DNA of 45,085 nucleotides from Lachnospiraceae bacterium (GCA_029098105.1 JAQXNR010000035.1:1-45085); one strand, 5' to 3'. Numbered from the stretch's first letter, positions 35,115-45,085 are shown. Notes: generated by a model from the sequence alone, not told the origin. Made by a program: numbers and translations.

Positions 35115-37244
35115 TCACGCCTCTTCCTGAGACGCAATATTGCACACATAACCGCAGTTTTCATCAGCACACTGCATCTTCTGCCCCTTAATCAGCATAT
35201 ACCCGTTGCACTTTGGACATCGTTCCTTTGCCGGGCGCTGCCAACTCATAAAATCACACTCAGGGTATCCAATACAACCATAATACTTTCGTCCCTTTTT
35301 GGTCTTTTTCAGCGCAATTTCTTGTCCACACTTCGGACAAGCAACCCCAATTTTCTCATAATGCGGTTTTGTATTGCTGCACTCCGGGAATCCGGGGCAA
35401 GCCAAAAACTTACCATACGGACCATATTTGACAACCATGTGCCGTCCGCATTTCTCACAGATAACATCCGTCACCTCATCTTCTATCTTTACCGCTTCCA
35501 GTTCCTTCTGGGCAATCTCAACCGCTTCATGAAGTTCCGGGTAATTGTTTCGAATAATCTCCTTCCAATCCATGGTTCCCTCTTCCACACAGTCTAGAAG
35601 GGTCTCAATGTTCGCCGTAAATGCCACATCCACAATGACCGGAAAGGCTTTTTTCATCATCTGGTTTACCGCTTCTCCTAATTCCGTAACACAAAGGCTC
35701 TTATTATCCTTTACTACATATCTTCTGGTAATCAGAGTATTGATTGTGGTGGAATAAGTACTGGGACGCCCAATTCCCAATTCTTCCATCGTTTTTACCA
35801 TCATCTGTTCCGTATATCTGGCAGGAGGCTGGGTAAAATGCTGTTTATCAGCAAGTTCTACATGTTCCAACAACATTCCTTTGCTCAACTTGCGCACTGC
35901 CGCATTCTCTTCCTTCTTCTCATCATCCAAATCATAAACCGCCAGAAATCCTTCGAATTTTAATTTGGAAGCAGACAGAGTAAAACGGTATTCCCCTGCG
36001 CCTATTTTCGCTGTAATTGTCTCGTACACAGCATTCTCCATCTGACTGGCAATAAAGCGATTGTAAATCAACTGGTAAAGCCGGAACAAATCCCGTGGTA
36101 GTTCTTCCTTCAATCGGACAGGATGCATGTCTATATAGGAAGGGCGGATTGCCTCGTGGGCATCCTGAATTCGTTTCTGATTCTGTACTTCCCGAACCGC
36201 TTTTGCCCGGTACTCTTCTCCAAAGTGCTCTACAATATAGTCCTTTGCCTGATTTCTCGCCTCTTCCGAAATTCGAACCGAATCCGTACGCAAATAAGTG
36301 ATTAAACCAATCGTTCCATGCCCTTTGACCGGAACCCCTTCGTAGAGTTGCTGAGCCAGTTGCATCGTTTTTTTTGTGGAAAAATTCAATTTTCGCGCCG
36401 CTTCCTGCTGCAAAGTACTAGTGGTAAAAGGCAATGGTCCCTTCTTAACCCGCTCTCCGGTTTTCATATCTTCTACGATATAATCCGCCTGTTCCAGTTT
36501 TTTCTTAATTTGTTCCATTTCCTCCCGGGAATGAATCTCAATCTTACCATTGGCATCTCCGGAAAACTTAGCAATCAGTGGTTTCTTTGCACCCTTTTCA
36601 AAAATCTCTGCGTCCAGCGTCCAATATTCCTGAGGAATAAAGGCGTTAATCTCTTCCTCTCTGTCACAAATAAGCCGCAGCACAACTGACTGTACCCGTC
36701 CAGCACTCAATCCCCGCTTGATTTTAACCCATAGCAACGGACTGATTTCGTAACCTACCAAACGGTCCAGAACTCTGCGCGCCTGCTGGGCGTCTACCAG
36801 ATTCATATCAATTTCCCTTGCATTTTTAATGGATTCCCGGACTGCGTTCTTGGTAATCTCATTAAAAGTAATACGGCTGCATTTTTTGTCCTGAAGCTGC
36901 AGGGCATTGGACAAATGCCAGCTAATTGCTTCTCCTTCACGGTCAGGGTCTGTTGCCAAATATACTTTATCCGCCTTTTTTACTTTCTTGCGGAGCATGG
37001 CAAGAACATCTCCTTTCCCTCGAATCGTAATATATTCGGGTTCAAAATCATGTTCTACATCAATTCCCATTTTACTTTTTGGCAAATCCTTTACATGTCC
37101 GGCAGAAGCGACCACCTCATAGGACGGTCCCAAAAACTTCTTGATTGTGGTTGCCTTTGTAGGTGATTCCACAATTACCAGATTCATCCCACGCTTTTTC
37201 CCGGTTTTTCTGCCTTTGGCAGAAGAAGATTTTTTAACTGGCAT
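35115..37244 (-). CDS. topA: DNA topoisomerase I
   Basis: VIVESPTKATTIKKFLG; ATDPDREGEAISWHL; YLRTDSVRIS; C-terminal Cys4 zinc-finger repeats. Confidence 0.98.
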   Translation of the reverse strand: MPVKKSSSAKGRKTGKKRGMNLVIVESPTKATTIKKFLGPSYEVVASAGHVKDLPKSKMGIDVEHDFEPEYITIRGKGDVLAMLRKKVKKADKVYLATDPDREGEAISWHLSNALQLQDKKCSRITFNEITKNAVRESIKNAREIDMNLVDAQQARRVLDRLVGYEISPLLWVKIKRGLSAGRVQSVVLRLICDREEEINAFIPQEYWTLDAEIFEKGAKKPLIAKFSGDANGKIEIHSREEMEQIKKKLEQADYIVEDMKTGERVKKGPLPFTTSTLQQEAARKLNFSTKKTMQLAQQLYEGVPVKGHGTIGLITYLRTDSVRISEEARNQAKDYIVEHFGEEYRAKAVREVQNQKRIQDAHEAIRPSYIDMHPVRLKEELPRDLFRLYQLIYNRFIASQMENAVYETITAKIGAGEYRFTLSASKLKFEGFLAVYDLDDEKKEENAAVRKLSKGMLLEHVELADKQHFTQPPARYTEQMMVKTMEELGIGRPSTYSTTINTLITRRYVVKDNKSLCVTELGEAVNQMMKKAFPVIVDVAFTANIETLLDCVEEGTMDWKEIIRNNYPELHEAVEIAQKELEAVKIEDEVTDVICEKCGRHMVVKYGPYGKFLACPGFPECSNTKPHYEKIGVACPKCGQEIALKKTKKGRKYYGCIGYPECDFMSWQRPAKERCPKCNGYMLIKGQKMQCADENCGYVCNIASQEEA

Positions 37245-37274
37245 ATTTCTTACTCCTCAAAATAATCTATCCTA

Positions 37275-38360
37275 TTATAATGCAACACTGAAATAATTCT
37301 GACCGACCTGCCTTATATATCCCTGTTGTTCCAACTGCATCAGAACCGGAATCAGTTGCGCTATCGTAAGACCAGTCTCCTCCAGAATCGCATCCACATG
37401 TTTGGGTTCCAAACGCATTACACTATACACCATTTTTTCAATCTTTACAAGTGTGTTCTTAGAATGTATCTGAAAACTGGGGGAATTATCAGATATTTCG
37501 CCCCATTCCTCCAAAATATCCTCCACTTTTGTGACCAATTTGGCACCACTTTGAATCATCTGGTTACAGCCCTCACACAATTCATCTCCAACTCTTCCCG
37601 GCAGAGCAAAAATATCCCGACCTAACTCCAATCCCTGGTCCACAGTAATCAGAGAACCACTCTTTTTTCTTGCCTGTACCACCAGAATCCCATCTGCCAT
37701 TGCTGCAATCAGGCGATTGCGTACTGGAAACAATCCAGGTTTCGGAGCAATATCCAAACCGTATTCCGACATAATACCGCCATTCTGTGCTAACTTACCA
37801 TATAATCGGTAATTCTCTTTTGGGTAACAAATATTAATTCCACTTCCCAGAATTCCCAGAGTATATCCACCAACTTCCAACGCCCCCCGATGGGCCTGTC
37901 CATCCACTCCATAAGCCAGACCACTGATGACTCCGATGCCTGCCCCCGCCAGTTCCCGGGAAAAATAAAATGCCAGTTCTCTTCCATAGTCATCTGCATT
38001 CCGCGCTCCCACCACCGCGATTGTCCTCTGCTTTTCCCGGGGAAGACTGCCCTTTAAATACAAACCATAGGGGGCATCAAACAATTGAAGCAGTCGCTTT
38101 GGGTATCCGGGATGCCCCTGCCACATAAAAATAATATTCCGGTCTGAAAGCCGCTTCAGCTGCTCCCGTACCCGCCCGGGATTCCGGGAACGGACCAGAG
38201 CATCCAACTGTGACGCTGTCAGACACCGTTTCCATTCTTTCTCCGTAGTTTCATACACTTTCTGCGGAGAACCAAATTGCTCCAACAGTTTGTCAATTGT
38301 TTTTCTTCCAATTCCCGGAATCGTATTCAACCAAAACCAAAATTCTTCTTCTGAATTCAT
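37275..38360 (-). CDS. dprA: DNA-processing protein DprA (Smf)
   Basis: VVGARNADDYGRELAFYFSRELAGAGIGVISGLAYGVDGQAHRGAL; FPVRNRLIAAM. Confidence 0.97.
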   Translation of the reverse strand: MNSEEEFWFWLNTIPGIGRKTIDKLLEQFGSPQKVYETTEKEWKRCLTASQLDALVRSRNPGRVREQLKRLSDRNIIFMWQGHPGYPKRLLQLFDAPYGLYLKGSLPREKQRTIAVVGARNADDYGRELAFYFSRELAGAGIGVISGLAYGVDGQAHRGALEVGGYTLGILGSGINICYPKENYRLYGKLAQNGGIMSEYGLDIAPKPGLFPVRNRLIAAMADGILVVQARKKSGSLITVDQGLELGRDIFALPGRVGDELCEGCNQMIQSGAKLVTKVEDILEEWGEISDNSPSFQIHSKNTLVKIEKMVYSVMRLEPKHVDAILEETGLTIAQLIPVLMQLEQQGYIRQVGQNYFSVAL

Positions 38361-38374
38361 CCCCTCACCCCTTT

Positions 38375-39928
38375 CTATTCCGAATCCGGAAACATATTCT
38401 TCAGATTCCCATTGTGGTATGCAATCGCTTCACAAAGGTGAGACTGCCGGATTGTGTCGCTCTCCGCCAAATCTGCAATCGTTCTCGCTACCCGTAATAT
38501 CCTGTGGTACGTCCGGGCACTAAAATCAAAGCGCCCCATCGCCTGTTTCATAAATGCCTCTCCCTCTTCATCCAGAAAACAGAACTGTTCCAACTGTTTT
38601 GCAGAAAGTTGGGAATTGAACACAATACCACTATTTTGGTAGCGCTCCCGCTGGAGCAGCTGTGCCCGCGTCACTCTGCCACGAATCTGCTGTGAAGACT
38701 CCGCTGACTTTCGACTGTGTAGTTGCTCATAGGAGACAGGACGTGTCTGTACACACAAATCAATCCGGTCCAGTAACGGCTGACTCACTTTAGACAAATA
38801 CCGCTGAATCTGTCCCTCGGAACACCGGCACCGCATCCGGTCCGGGTAATATCCGCACAGGCAGGGATTCATTGCCGCCACCAGCATAAAATCACTGGGA
38901 AAAGTATAGGCAGCCTGTAACCGGGAAACGGTAACTCTGCCTTCTTCTAACGGCTGCCGCATTGCCTCAATAACCTCCCTCTTAAACTCTGGAAGTTCAT
39001 CCAGAAACAATATTCCCTTATGGGCAAGACTCATCTCGCCGGGAAGGGGACTTCTCCCACCACCAGTCACCGCAGTACAGGACACAGTATGGTGAGGTGC
39101 CCGGAAAGGTCTTCGGGTAATCAGTGACTCCCCCTCCCCAAGCAGCCCTCTCACACTGTAAATCTTTGTCAGTTCAATACTCTCAGCCAGAGTCAGCCCA
39201 GGCAGAATAGAAGGAAGACACTGTGCCATCATAGACTTACCCGCCCCGGGCGGACCAACCAGCAATATGTTATGAAATCCTGCTGCAGCAATTTCCAAAG
39301 CCCGCTTGACAAAATCCTGCCCTGCAATCTCAGAAAAATCCCGCTGGTAATTCCTTTCCAATGAAAACAACCCCCGCACATCCACCTGTGCCGGGGTAAT
39401 CTCTTCTATTCCCTGTTCCTGTGCCAGAAAAAAGGAAACCGCTTCCTTCAGACTGCGCACTCCATATACTCGTATTCCTTCCACTACTGCCCCTTCCTGT
39501 ACATTGGAGCAAGGCACAATTGCCTTGGAAATTCCACAAGAAAAAGCATGGGAAAGCATTGGAAGCACTCCATTCACAGAACGAACTTCTCCATTCAATC
39601 CCAGTTCTCCCAGCACCAGATATCCTTCCACCTGTTTCTGGGGAACTGCACCGATTGCAACTAAAATTGCTATGGCAATCGCCAAATCAAAGGCAGAGCC
39701 TTCCTTATGCAAATCTGCCGGAGACAAATTCACAGTAATGCGCTTCGCCGGCAGAAGAAAACCAGAATTCTTCAAAGCGGTTCGCACCCGTTCCCGGGAT
39801 TCCCGCACAGCAAAACCCAGGTAACCCACCATATCAAACACCGGCAGTCCACTGCTCACGTCCACTTCTACACCAACTGAACAGCCCTCTACACCACACA
39901 CCGTTCCACTTAAAACCCAACTATACAT
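38375..39928 (-). CDS. comM: YifB/ComM family Mg-chelatase-like AAA ATPase
   Basis: GLPVFDMVGYLGFAVRESRERVRTALKNSGF..P..RITVNLSPADLHKEGSAFDLAIA; GPPGAGKSMMAQCLPSILPGL; start reset to MYSWVLSG by RBS AAGGAG. Confidence 0.95.
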   Translation of the reverse strand: MYSWVLSGTVCGVEGCSVGVEVDVSSGLPVFDMVGYLGFAVRESRERVRTALKNSGFLLPAKRITVNLSPADLHKEGSAFDLAIAIAILVAIGAVPQKQVEGYLVLGELGLNGEVRSVNGVLPMLSHAFSCGISKAIVPCSNVQEGAVVEGIRVYGVRSLKEAVSFFLAQEQGIEEITPAQVDVRGLFSLERNYQRDFSEIAGQDFVKRALEIAAAGFHNILLVGPPGAGKSMMAQCLPSILPGLTLAESIELTKIYSVRGLLGEGESLITRRPFRAPHHTVSCTAVTGGGRSPLPGEMSLAHKGILFLDELPEFKREVIEAMRQPLEEGRVTVSRLQAAYTFPSDFMLVAAMNPCLCGYYPDRMRCRCSEGQIQRYLSKVSQPLLDRIDLCVQTRPVSYEQLHSRKSAESSQQIRGRVTRAQLLQRERYQNSGIVFNSQLSAKQLEQFCFLDEEGEAFMKQAMGRFDFSARTYHRILRVARTIADLAESDTIRQSHLCEAIAYHNGNLKNMFPDSE

Positions 39929-40002
39929 ATACGCTCCTTGTCTCTCCGGGTACAAAAGGCGTATTTCAATAGTATCATATTTGTTACGTGTTGTAAAGGA
40001 AT

Positions 40003-40476
40003 TTATTTTTCCTTTTCTTTTTCTGTTTTGCTCAAAATCTTTTTAATCTCATTCATAAACGTGTTCACGTCCTTAAATTCCCGATACACAGAAGCAAACC
40101 GGACGTAAGCAACTTCCTCCAAATCCATCAGCCGTTCCATTACAATCTCACCGATTACAGAACTTTCAATCTCCTTCAATTCCATATTAAAAATCCGGTT
40201 CTCAATGTCATCTACCGCCCGCTCAATCTCTCCCACAGAAACCGGACGTTTATGGCAGGAACGCAAAATTCCCCGCTCAATCTTAGAGCGGTCATAAGTC
40301 TCCCGGGTATTGTCCTTTTTGATGACAACCAACGGAATGGATTCAATTTTTTCATAGGTAGTAAACCGTTTTCCACATTTTTCACATTCCCTGCGTCGCC
40401 GGATGGAATTGTTGTCATCCGCCGGACGGGAATCAATTACTTTCGTATTCTCATGGGCACAAAATGGGCATTTCAT
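40003..40476 (-). CDS. nrdR: Transcriptional repressor NrdR
   Basis: MKCPFCAHENTKVIDSRPADDNNSIRRRRECEKCGKRFTTYEKIE. Confidence 0.98.
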   Translation of the reverse strand: MKCPFCAHENTKVIDSRPADDNNSIRRRRECEKCGKRFTTYEKIESIPLVVIKKDNTRETYDRSKIERGILRSCHKRPVSVGEIERAVDDIENRIFNMELKEIESSVIGEIVMERLMDLEEVAYVRFASVYREFKDVNTFMNEIKKILSKTEKEKEK

Positions 40477-40527
40477 ATATTTTCTCCTTTCGGGCGCGCC
40501 GAATCTGAACTGTATTTATATAAAATA

Positions 40528-40557
40528 ATTATAGTGTTTTTTTCTATCATCGGTCAA
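40528..40557 (-). promoter_or_regulatory. Sigma-A-type promoter upstream of nrdR
   Basis: Minus strand TTGACC-N18-TATAAT. Confidence 0.65.
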
Positions 40558-40565
40558 GAAAAATT

Positions 40566-40820
40566 TTATTTTTTCAGTTTCGGCGGCTTCATCGGAAGAT
40601 TTACCACAATTGCATCCGGTCCAATCCGTACAATATCACAAAAGGGAATCTCCACTACCTTTCCGCCACAAAAACAACCGAAAAGAAGCCCCGGCTCCGG
40701 AACGATCAGACACTTAATCTGACCACTTACCGGGCAGAATTCCAAATCCGTTACAAAGCCCATTTTTACACCATTGCAACAGTTAATCACCTCTTTGCAT
40801 TTTAAATCCCGAAAGGTCAT
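40566..40820 (-). CDS. YlmC/YmxH family sporulation protein (PRC-barrel)
   Basis: TFRDLKCKEVINCCNGVKMGFVTDLEFCPVSGQIKCLIVPEP...EIPFCDIVRIGPDAIVV. Confidence 0.9.
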   Translation of the reverse strand: MTFRDLKCKEVINCCNGVKMGFVTDLEFCPVSGQIKCLIVPEPGLLFGCFCGGKVVEIPFCDIVRIGPDAIVVNLPMKPPKLKK

Positions 40821-40926
40821 GTCAGCGCTTCCTTTTTCATATATTTTTCACACAAAAAACCCTACCATTTTATTCGTTCTATGATAAAATAATAGTATTA
40901 TATTTTATTCAGAAAGTTGGTTTCCT

Positions 40927-41817
40927 ATGTCAAAGAAAAACAAAAAAAAGAAAAAAGAACAGCGTCAACGGCAAAATGCCAATATAACCCCTTCTATTTT
41001 AGAAGAGAAAAATGCAGCAACCAGCCGCATCGAAGCGGAACAGGAAAAACAGCAACTGACACCCAAACCTGCTGAGAAAAAGCGCACACCAGAGGAGATT
41101 GCCGCCGAGGCCAATATGACTTCCTGGCAGCGCTACAAGAAAAGTCTGCGGGACAGTTGGCAGTTAGAAAAGGACACCATGGCAACGATGGATACCCGTC
41201 GGGAAAAGGTGGGTTATTTCATTTACTACCACAAGTGGCAGATTCTTGTTACTCTGCTGGTAGTATTTACCTTTGTCTATGGTCTTCATGCCATTGTGAC
41301 TCATAAAGATTATGCTTTTAACTGTGTCGTCGTCAACGATTCTTATAATGAAACGTTCCCGACCGTACTGGAGTCGGAAATCAAAAACAGCATCGACTAC
41401 GATTCCAGCAAATATATGATTGGAGTCAACTGTTTTTCTACTGACATCAGCAATTATGATCCGGGATACTACGGTGGTGATTCCGGCTGTCAAAGTATTT
41501 TTACCCAAATGACAGACTACCTGATTGACACTATGATCGCAGACCAGGACGTGATTGAATGGTTCTCTGAAGATGACAACTTCTGTAATCTTGAGGACAC
41601 CCTGCCCAGTGATATGTATAAGGAACTGGAACCTTACATCATCCTCTGCAAAGACACTTCCGGTGAGGAACATCCCTATGCACTGGACATCTCCAAAACC
41701 CGTTTATATAAGGAAGGAAAAAGTAACCTTGCAACACCCTCTATTGCCATTTACAATACAACCCGGCATCTGGAGGATGCAATTGCACTTATTAAGAATA
41801 TTTTTGATTTAGAATAA
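40927..41817 (+). CDS. Hypothetical single-pass membrane protein with Lys-rich cytoplasmic N-terminus
   Basis: MSKKNKKKKKEQRQRQ...; TM ILVTLLVVFTFVYGLHAIV; about 190-aa extracytoplasmic domain. Confidence 0.8.
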   Translation: MSKKNKKKKKEQRQRQNANITPSILEEKNAATSRIEAEQEKQQLTPKPAEKKRTPEEIAAEANMTSWQRYKKSLRDSWQLEKDTMATMDTRREKVGYFIYYHKWQILVTLLVVFTFVYGLHAIVTHKDYAFNCVVVNDSYNETFPTVLESEIKNSIDYDSSKYMIGVNCFSTDISNYDPGYYGGDSGCQSIFTQMTDYLIDTMIADQDVIEWFSEDDNFCNLEDTLPSDMYKELEPYIILCKDTSGEEHPYALDISKTRLYKEGKSNLATPSIAIYNTTRHLEDAIALIKNIFDLE

Positions 41818-41840
41818 AAAGAAAAACAGGAGGGGATTTT

Positions 41841-43184
41841 ATGGGAAAGTATTTTGGAACAGATGGATTTCGCGGCGAAGCAAATGTCAACTTAACCTCT
41901 ACCCATGCCTACCGTATCGGAAGATATTTGGGTTATTATTTCAGTAAAAACCGCCCAGCGAGGATTGTAATCGGAAAGGACACCCGGTTGTCCGGTTATA
42001 TGTTTGAATATGCTCTTGTCGCCGGACTGATGGCAAGCGGTGCCAAAACCTACCTTCTTCATGTGGCACCCACACCTTGTGTTTCCTATAATGTCAAAGA
42101 AGAACAATTTGACTGTGGAATTATGATTTCCGCCAGCCACAATCCTTATTATGACAACGGAATCAAAATCATCGATGCCGATGGACATAAAATTCCAGCA
42201 CAATTGGAAGAAGAAATCGAACAGTACATAGATGCTCCTAACGACGATTTACCTTTGGTCACCAAGAATGCCATCGGTAAAACCATTGATTTTTCCATTG
42301 GGCGCGCTCACTACTTAAGGCATTTACAGAGCCTGCCCTCCCACAGTTGGGAAGGTCTACGGGTAGGAATTGACTGTGCCAACGGTGCTGCCAGTTCTCT
42401 TGCCAAACCGCTTTTTACCCAGATGGGAGCACAGGTATATGTCATTCACAACAAACCCAACGGAACCAATATTAACAAAAATTGTGGTTCCACCCATACC
42501 GAATCCCTGCAAACCTTTGTAAAAGACAATGGTTTGGACATTGGTTTCGCCTACGACGGAGATGCAGACCGCTGCTTTGCCGTAGACAATACCGGACGGC
42601 TGGTAAATGGGGATTTAATTATGTACCTGTGCGCATCCTATTTTCATCGCCAAGGGTGTCTGAACAAAAACACTGTAGTATCCACGCTAATTTCCAACAT
42701 CGGGCTTCGTCTTGCCCTAAACGCCCAGGGAATCGAACTGGTTCAAACGGATGTAGGTGACAAATATGTTTCCGAATGCATGGTTAAAAATGGCTACAAC
42801 CTGGGTGGCGAGCAAACCGGGCATATTATTTTGGGTGATTATGCCCAGACCGGGGACGGACTTCTCACTTCTCTGATGCTTATGGAAATTCTGGCCTCAG
42901 AAAAAAGTTCTCTCTCCGATTTGCTGGAGGGAATCCAAATTTTTCCCCAACTCAACGTAAATGTCCCCGTCACCGACAAACAACTTGCCTATGAGGACGA
43001 AGATTTACAAAAAACAGTGTCCGCCATCACGAAAGAACTGGGTGCAGAAGGACGGGTAATTGTGCGTCAAAGCGGTACAGAACCCCTCTTGCGCTTAATG
43101 GTAGAGGGAAAGAATGACACAATTTGTCAGACCCATATTGACCATTTAATGGCAGTATTGACAGCAAAGGGGTATGTTTATTAA
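41841..43184 (+). CDS. glmM: Phosphoglucosamine mutase (alpha-phosphohexomutase)
   Basis: GKYFGTDGFRGEAN; IMISASHNPYYDNGIKII; FAYDGDADRCFAVD; GGEQTGHIILGDYAQTGDGLLT; VRQSGTEPLLRLMVEG. Confidence 0.93.
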   Translation: MGKYFGTDGFRGEANVNLTSTHAYRIGRYLGYYFSKNRPARIVIGKDTRLSGYMFEYALVAGLMASGAKTYLLHVAPTPCVSYNVKEEQFDCGIMISASHNPYYDNGIKIIDADGHKIPAQLEEEIEQYIDAPNDDLPLVTKNAIGKTIDFSIGRAHYLRHLQSLPSHSWEGLRVGIDCANGAASSLAKPLFTQMGAQVYVIHNKPNGTNINKNCGSTHTESLQTFVKDNGLDIGFAYDGDADRCFAVDNTGRLVNGDLIMYLCASYFHRQGCLNKNTVVSTLISNIGLRLALNAQGIELVQTDVGDKYVSECMVKNGYNLGGEQTGHIILGDYAQTGDGLLTSLMLMEILASEKSSLSDLLEGIQIFPQLNVNVPVTDKQLAYEDEDLQKTVSAITKELGAEGRVIVRQSGTEPLLRLMVEGKNDTICQTHIDHLMAVLTAKGYVY

Positions 43185-43225
43185 AATAACATATATAATG
43201 ATGTGACAGAAAGGAAGAAAGAAAC

Positions 43226-43714
43226 ATGAAAACAGCAATTATTATGGGTTCTACCAGCGATTTACCAAAAGTAGAACCAGCCATTGGAATTTTAAAAAAA
43301 TATGGTGTAGAAGTAGCGGTGCGCTGCCTGTCCGCTCATCGGGCACACGAAGGTCTTTCCCAGTTTATTGAGGAATGTAACCAAAATGGCACAGAAGTGA
43401 TTATTACCGCCGCAGGAATGGCAGCCGCCCTTCCCGGTGTAGTTGCTTCCCAAACCGTTCTCCCAGTAATTGGTGTACCCCTCTCCGGCTCTGTACTGGA
43501 CGGTATGGATGCTTTGATGTCAATTGTCCAGATGCCATCCGGCATTCCTGTGGCAACGGTAGCAATTAACGGAAGTAAAAATGCTGCCTATCTGGCATTA
43601 CAGATTATGGCAGTACAACATTCTGAAATCCGGGAACAGTTATTGGCAGAACGTAAAGAAATGGAACAGTCTGCTATGAAGGCAAACGAAGAAGTAATTG
43701 CCAAATACCAGTAA
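43226..43714 (+). CDS. purE: N5-carboxyaminoimidazole ribonucleotide mutase PurE
   Basis: IIMGSTSDLPKVEPAIGILKKYGVEVAVRCLSAHRAHE; AAGMAAALPGVVASQTVLPVIGVPL. Confidence 0.97.
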   Translation: MKTAIIMGSTSDLPKVEPAIGILKKYGVEVAVRCLSAHRAHEGLSQFIEECNQNGTEVIITAAGMAAALPGVVASQTVLPVIGVPLSGSVLDGMDALMSIVQMPSGIPVATVAINGSKNAAYLALQIMAVQHSEIREQLLAERKEMEQSAMKANEEVIAKYQ

Positions 43715-43735
43715 CTCCATTACTTTTTATGATTC

Positions 43736-43767
43736 AAAAAGGACTGCTCATAAAGCAGTCCTTTTTT
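43736..43767. terminator. Bidirectional intrinsic terminator between purE and purC
   Basis: AAAAAGGACTGCT-CATAA-AGCAGTCCTTTTTT. Confidence 0.92.
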
Positions 43768-43785
43768 CAACAATGATTTCATTTT

Positions 43786-44670
43786 CTATTTGTCCAGTTT
43801 TTCCCCTGTCAGCAATTCATAAGCCTCTAAATACTTGTCAATCGTCTTCTGAGCAATATCGGCAGGTAACTCCCAATCATGCTTTCCTTCGTTATTTTTC
43901 AACCAGTCACGGGCAAACTGTTTGTCAAAGGAAGGCTGTCCATGCCCTGCCTCATAGCCCTTTGCCGGCCAGAAACGGGAACTGTCCGGAGTCAGCATCT
44001 CATCTCCTAATACAATATTACCATCCTCATCCAATCCAAACTCAAACTTGGTATCTGCAATAATAATACCCCGCTCCAGTGCATAGTCTGCACATTTTTT
44101 ATATAATGCAATGGTATAATCTCTTAATTTCTCTGCATACTCCTGTCCCTTACCCGGGTATTCCTTCTCCAGAACTTCTACGCTCTGCTCAAAAGAAATA
44201 TTCTCATCGTGATCTCCCAAATCCGCTTTCGTGGAAGGTGTATAAATAGGTTCCGGCAATTTGTCAGATTCCTTCAGTCCTTCCGGCAGACGAATTCCAC
44301 AAACCGTACCATTCTTCTGGTAACTTGCCCAACCACTTCCGGTAATATAACCTCTCACAATACACTCAATCGGAAGCATTTCCAATTTTCGGCACATCAT
44401 ACTATTTCCATCAAACTGAGGCTGTCTGAAATACTCCGGCATATCCTCTACATCCGTAGAAATCATGTGATTCGGCAAAATGTCTGCGGTTAAATCAAAC
44501 CAGAACTTAGACATCTGGGTCAATACCGTTCCTTTCTTACTGATGATGTTCTTGAGAATGACATCGTAACAGCTAATCCGGTCTGTTGCCACCATAATCA
44601 GGCTATCTCCATTGTCATAAATTTCCCGTACTTTTCCTTCTTTTACAGGTTTCATTTCCTTTGTGCTCAT
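43786..44670 (-). CDS. purC: Phosphoribosylaminoimidazole-succinocarboxamide synthase
   Basis: EGKVREIYDNGDSLIMVATDRISCYDVIL; IECIVRGYITGSGWASYQKNGTVCGI; IADTKFEFGLDEDGNIVLGDEMLTPDSSRFWP. Confidence 0.97.
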   Translation of the reverse strand: MSTKEMKPVKEGKVREIYDNGDSLIMVATDRISCYDVILKNIISKKGTVLTQMSKFWFDLTADILPNHMISTDVEDMPEYFRQPQFDGNSMMCRKLEMLPIECIVRGYITGSGWASYQKNGTVCGIRLPEGLKESDKLPEPIYTPSTKADLGDHDENISFEQSVEVLEKEYPGKGQEYAEKLRDYTIALYKKCADYALERGIIIADTKFEFGLDEDGNIVLGDEMLTPDSSRFWPAKGYEAGHGQPSFDKQFARDWLKNNEGKHDWELPADIAQKTIDKYLEAYELLTGEKLDK

Positions 44671-44780
44671 GCTTGTTACCTCTCAATCTTCAAAATTAAC
44701 CGGCAATTGCAAAATCATGCAGTTCCCAATCACCTAATTAAGCATAGTTTATTTTCATTCAAAAATCAAGTGTTACTTTT

Positions 44781-45085
44781 CTACTGCAAAAGTGCATCCA
44801 ATGCAGGAAGATTTAATTCTTCCGTTCCCGGTAGTACAAACCTTCCATCCCGGAGCAGTTCAATCTGACTTCCATCCGGTCGTACTGCCGCAATCAAGCC
44901 AATTTCCTCATAGGGAATCGTAATATCCGTGTGTATATTAAAATACGCCTTTTCCTCATCCGTACTGCGCAACACAGAACACTCATTTTCCTTCGCCACA
45001 ATTTCCTTTCCATCCGGATTAAACAGCCGAACTTCCTCACTATGGCTGTAACAGGTATCTCCCACAGCAAAATGAGGTCCCATTT
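44781..45085 (-). CDS. Aminopeptidase, probably M29 family, C-terminal fragment (runs off the right edge)
   Basis: MGPHFAVGDTCYSHSEEVRLFNPDGKEIVAKENE...YFNIHTDITIPYEEIGLI...DGRFVLPGTEELN resembles clostridial aminopeptidase C-termini; only 100 residues visible. Confidence 0.55.
   Translation of the reverse strand, partial: MGPHFAVGDTCYSHSEEVRLFNPDGKEIVAKENECSVLRSTDEEKAYFNIHTDITIPYEEIGLIAAVRPDGSQIELLRDGRFVLPGTEELNLPALDALLQ

Noticed and set aside
1246-40000. Numerous plus-strand ORFs of 60-220 aa antisense to the flagellar and housekeeping genes (for example 11105-11725, 13033-13680, 21442-22113, 27457-28005, 28251-28865)
   Set aside because: They lie entirely opposite well-identified conserved genes, lack family motifs and convincing RBSs, and look compositionally like reverse translations.
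40510-40540. ACACTATAATTA near the nrdR promoter as an NrdR box
   Set aside because: Only one half-site resembles the consensus, and no second properly spaced box was seen.

Overview
The window is dominated by a near-complete flagellar/chemotaxis (fla/che) locus on the minus strand, in an arrangement typical of motile Clostridia (probably Lachnospiraceae; this is inferred from gene content and protein style, not from a search). Reading 5'->3' on the minus strand from high to low coordinates: a housekeeping block (purC; ylmC/ymxH-like, nrdR, comM/yifB, dprA, topA, codY), then flgB-flgC-fliE-fliF-fliG-fliH-fliI-fliJ-ylxF/motE-fliK-flgD-(flagellar operon protein)-flgE-flbD/swrD-motA-motB-fliL-fliM-fliY-cheY-fliO-fliP-fliQ-fliR-flhB-flhA-flhF-flhG-pilZ, then a ~2.6 kb accessory island (about 6.1-8.7 kb), then cheB-cheA-cheW-cheC-cheD-(107 aa membrane protein)-fliA-DUF342/FapA. 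On the plus strand at the right are a Lys-rich membrane protein, glmM and purE. The most interesting parts are: (1) the island splitting the fla/che locus, which holds a SleB-like cell-wall hydrolase, a Gly/Cys-rich 74-aa protein with an internal duplication, an oppositely oriented 101-aa protein ending in a hydrophobic-CCCC tail, and an overlapping pair of uncharacterised genes; (2) CheB next to the island, which consists only of the methylesterase domain with no receiver; (3) OmpR-family-like direct repeats with 11-bp phasing in front of the SleB gene; (4) a sigma-A-like promoter in front of pilZ bracketed by a perfect 9-bp inverted repeat; (5) terminator- or attenuator-like hairpins at four points inside the flagellar gene string (codY/flgB, fliH/fliI, ylxF/fliK, flgE/swrD). 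No tRNA, rRNA, CRISPR array, IS element or phage gene was recognised. All identifications are by eye from protein motifs and gene order.
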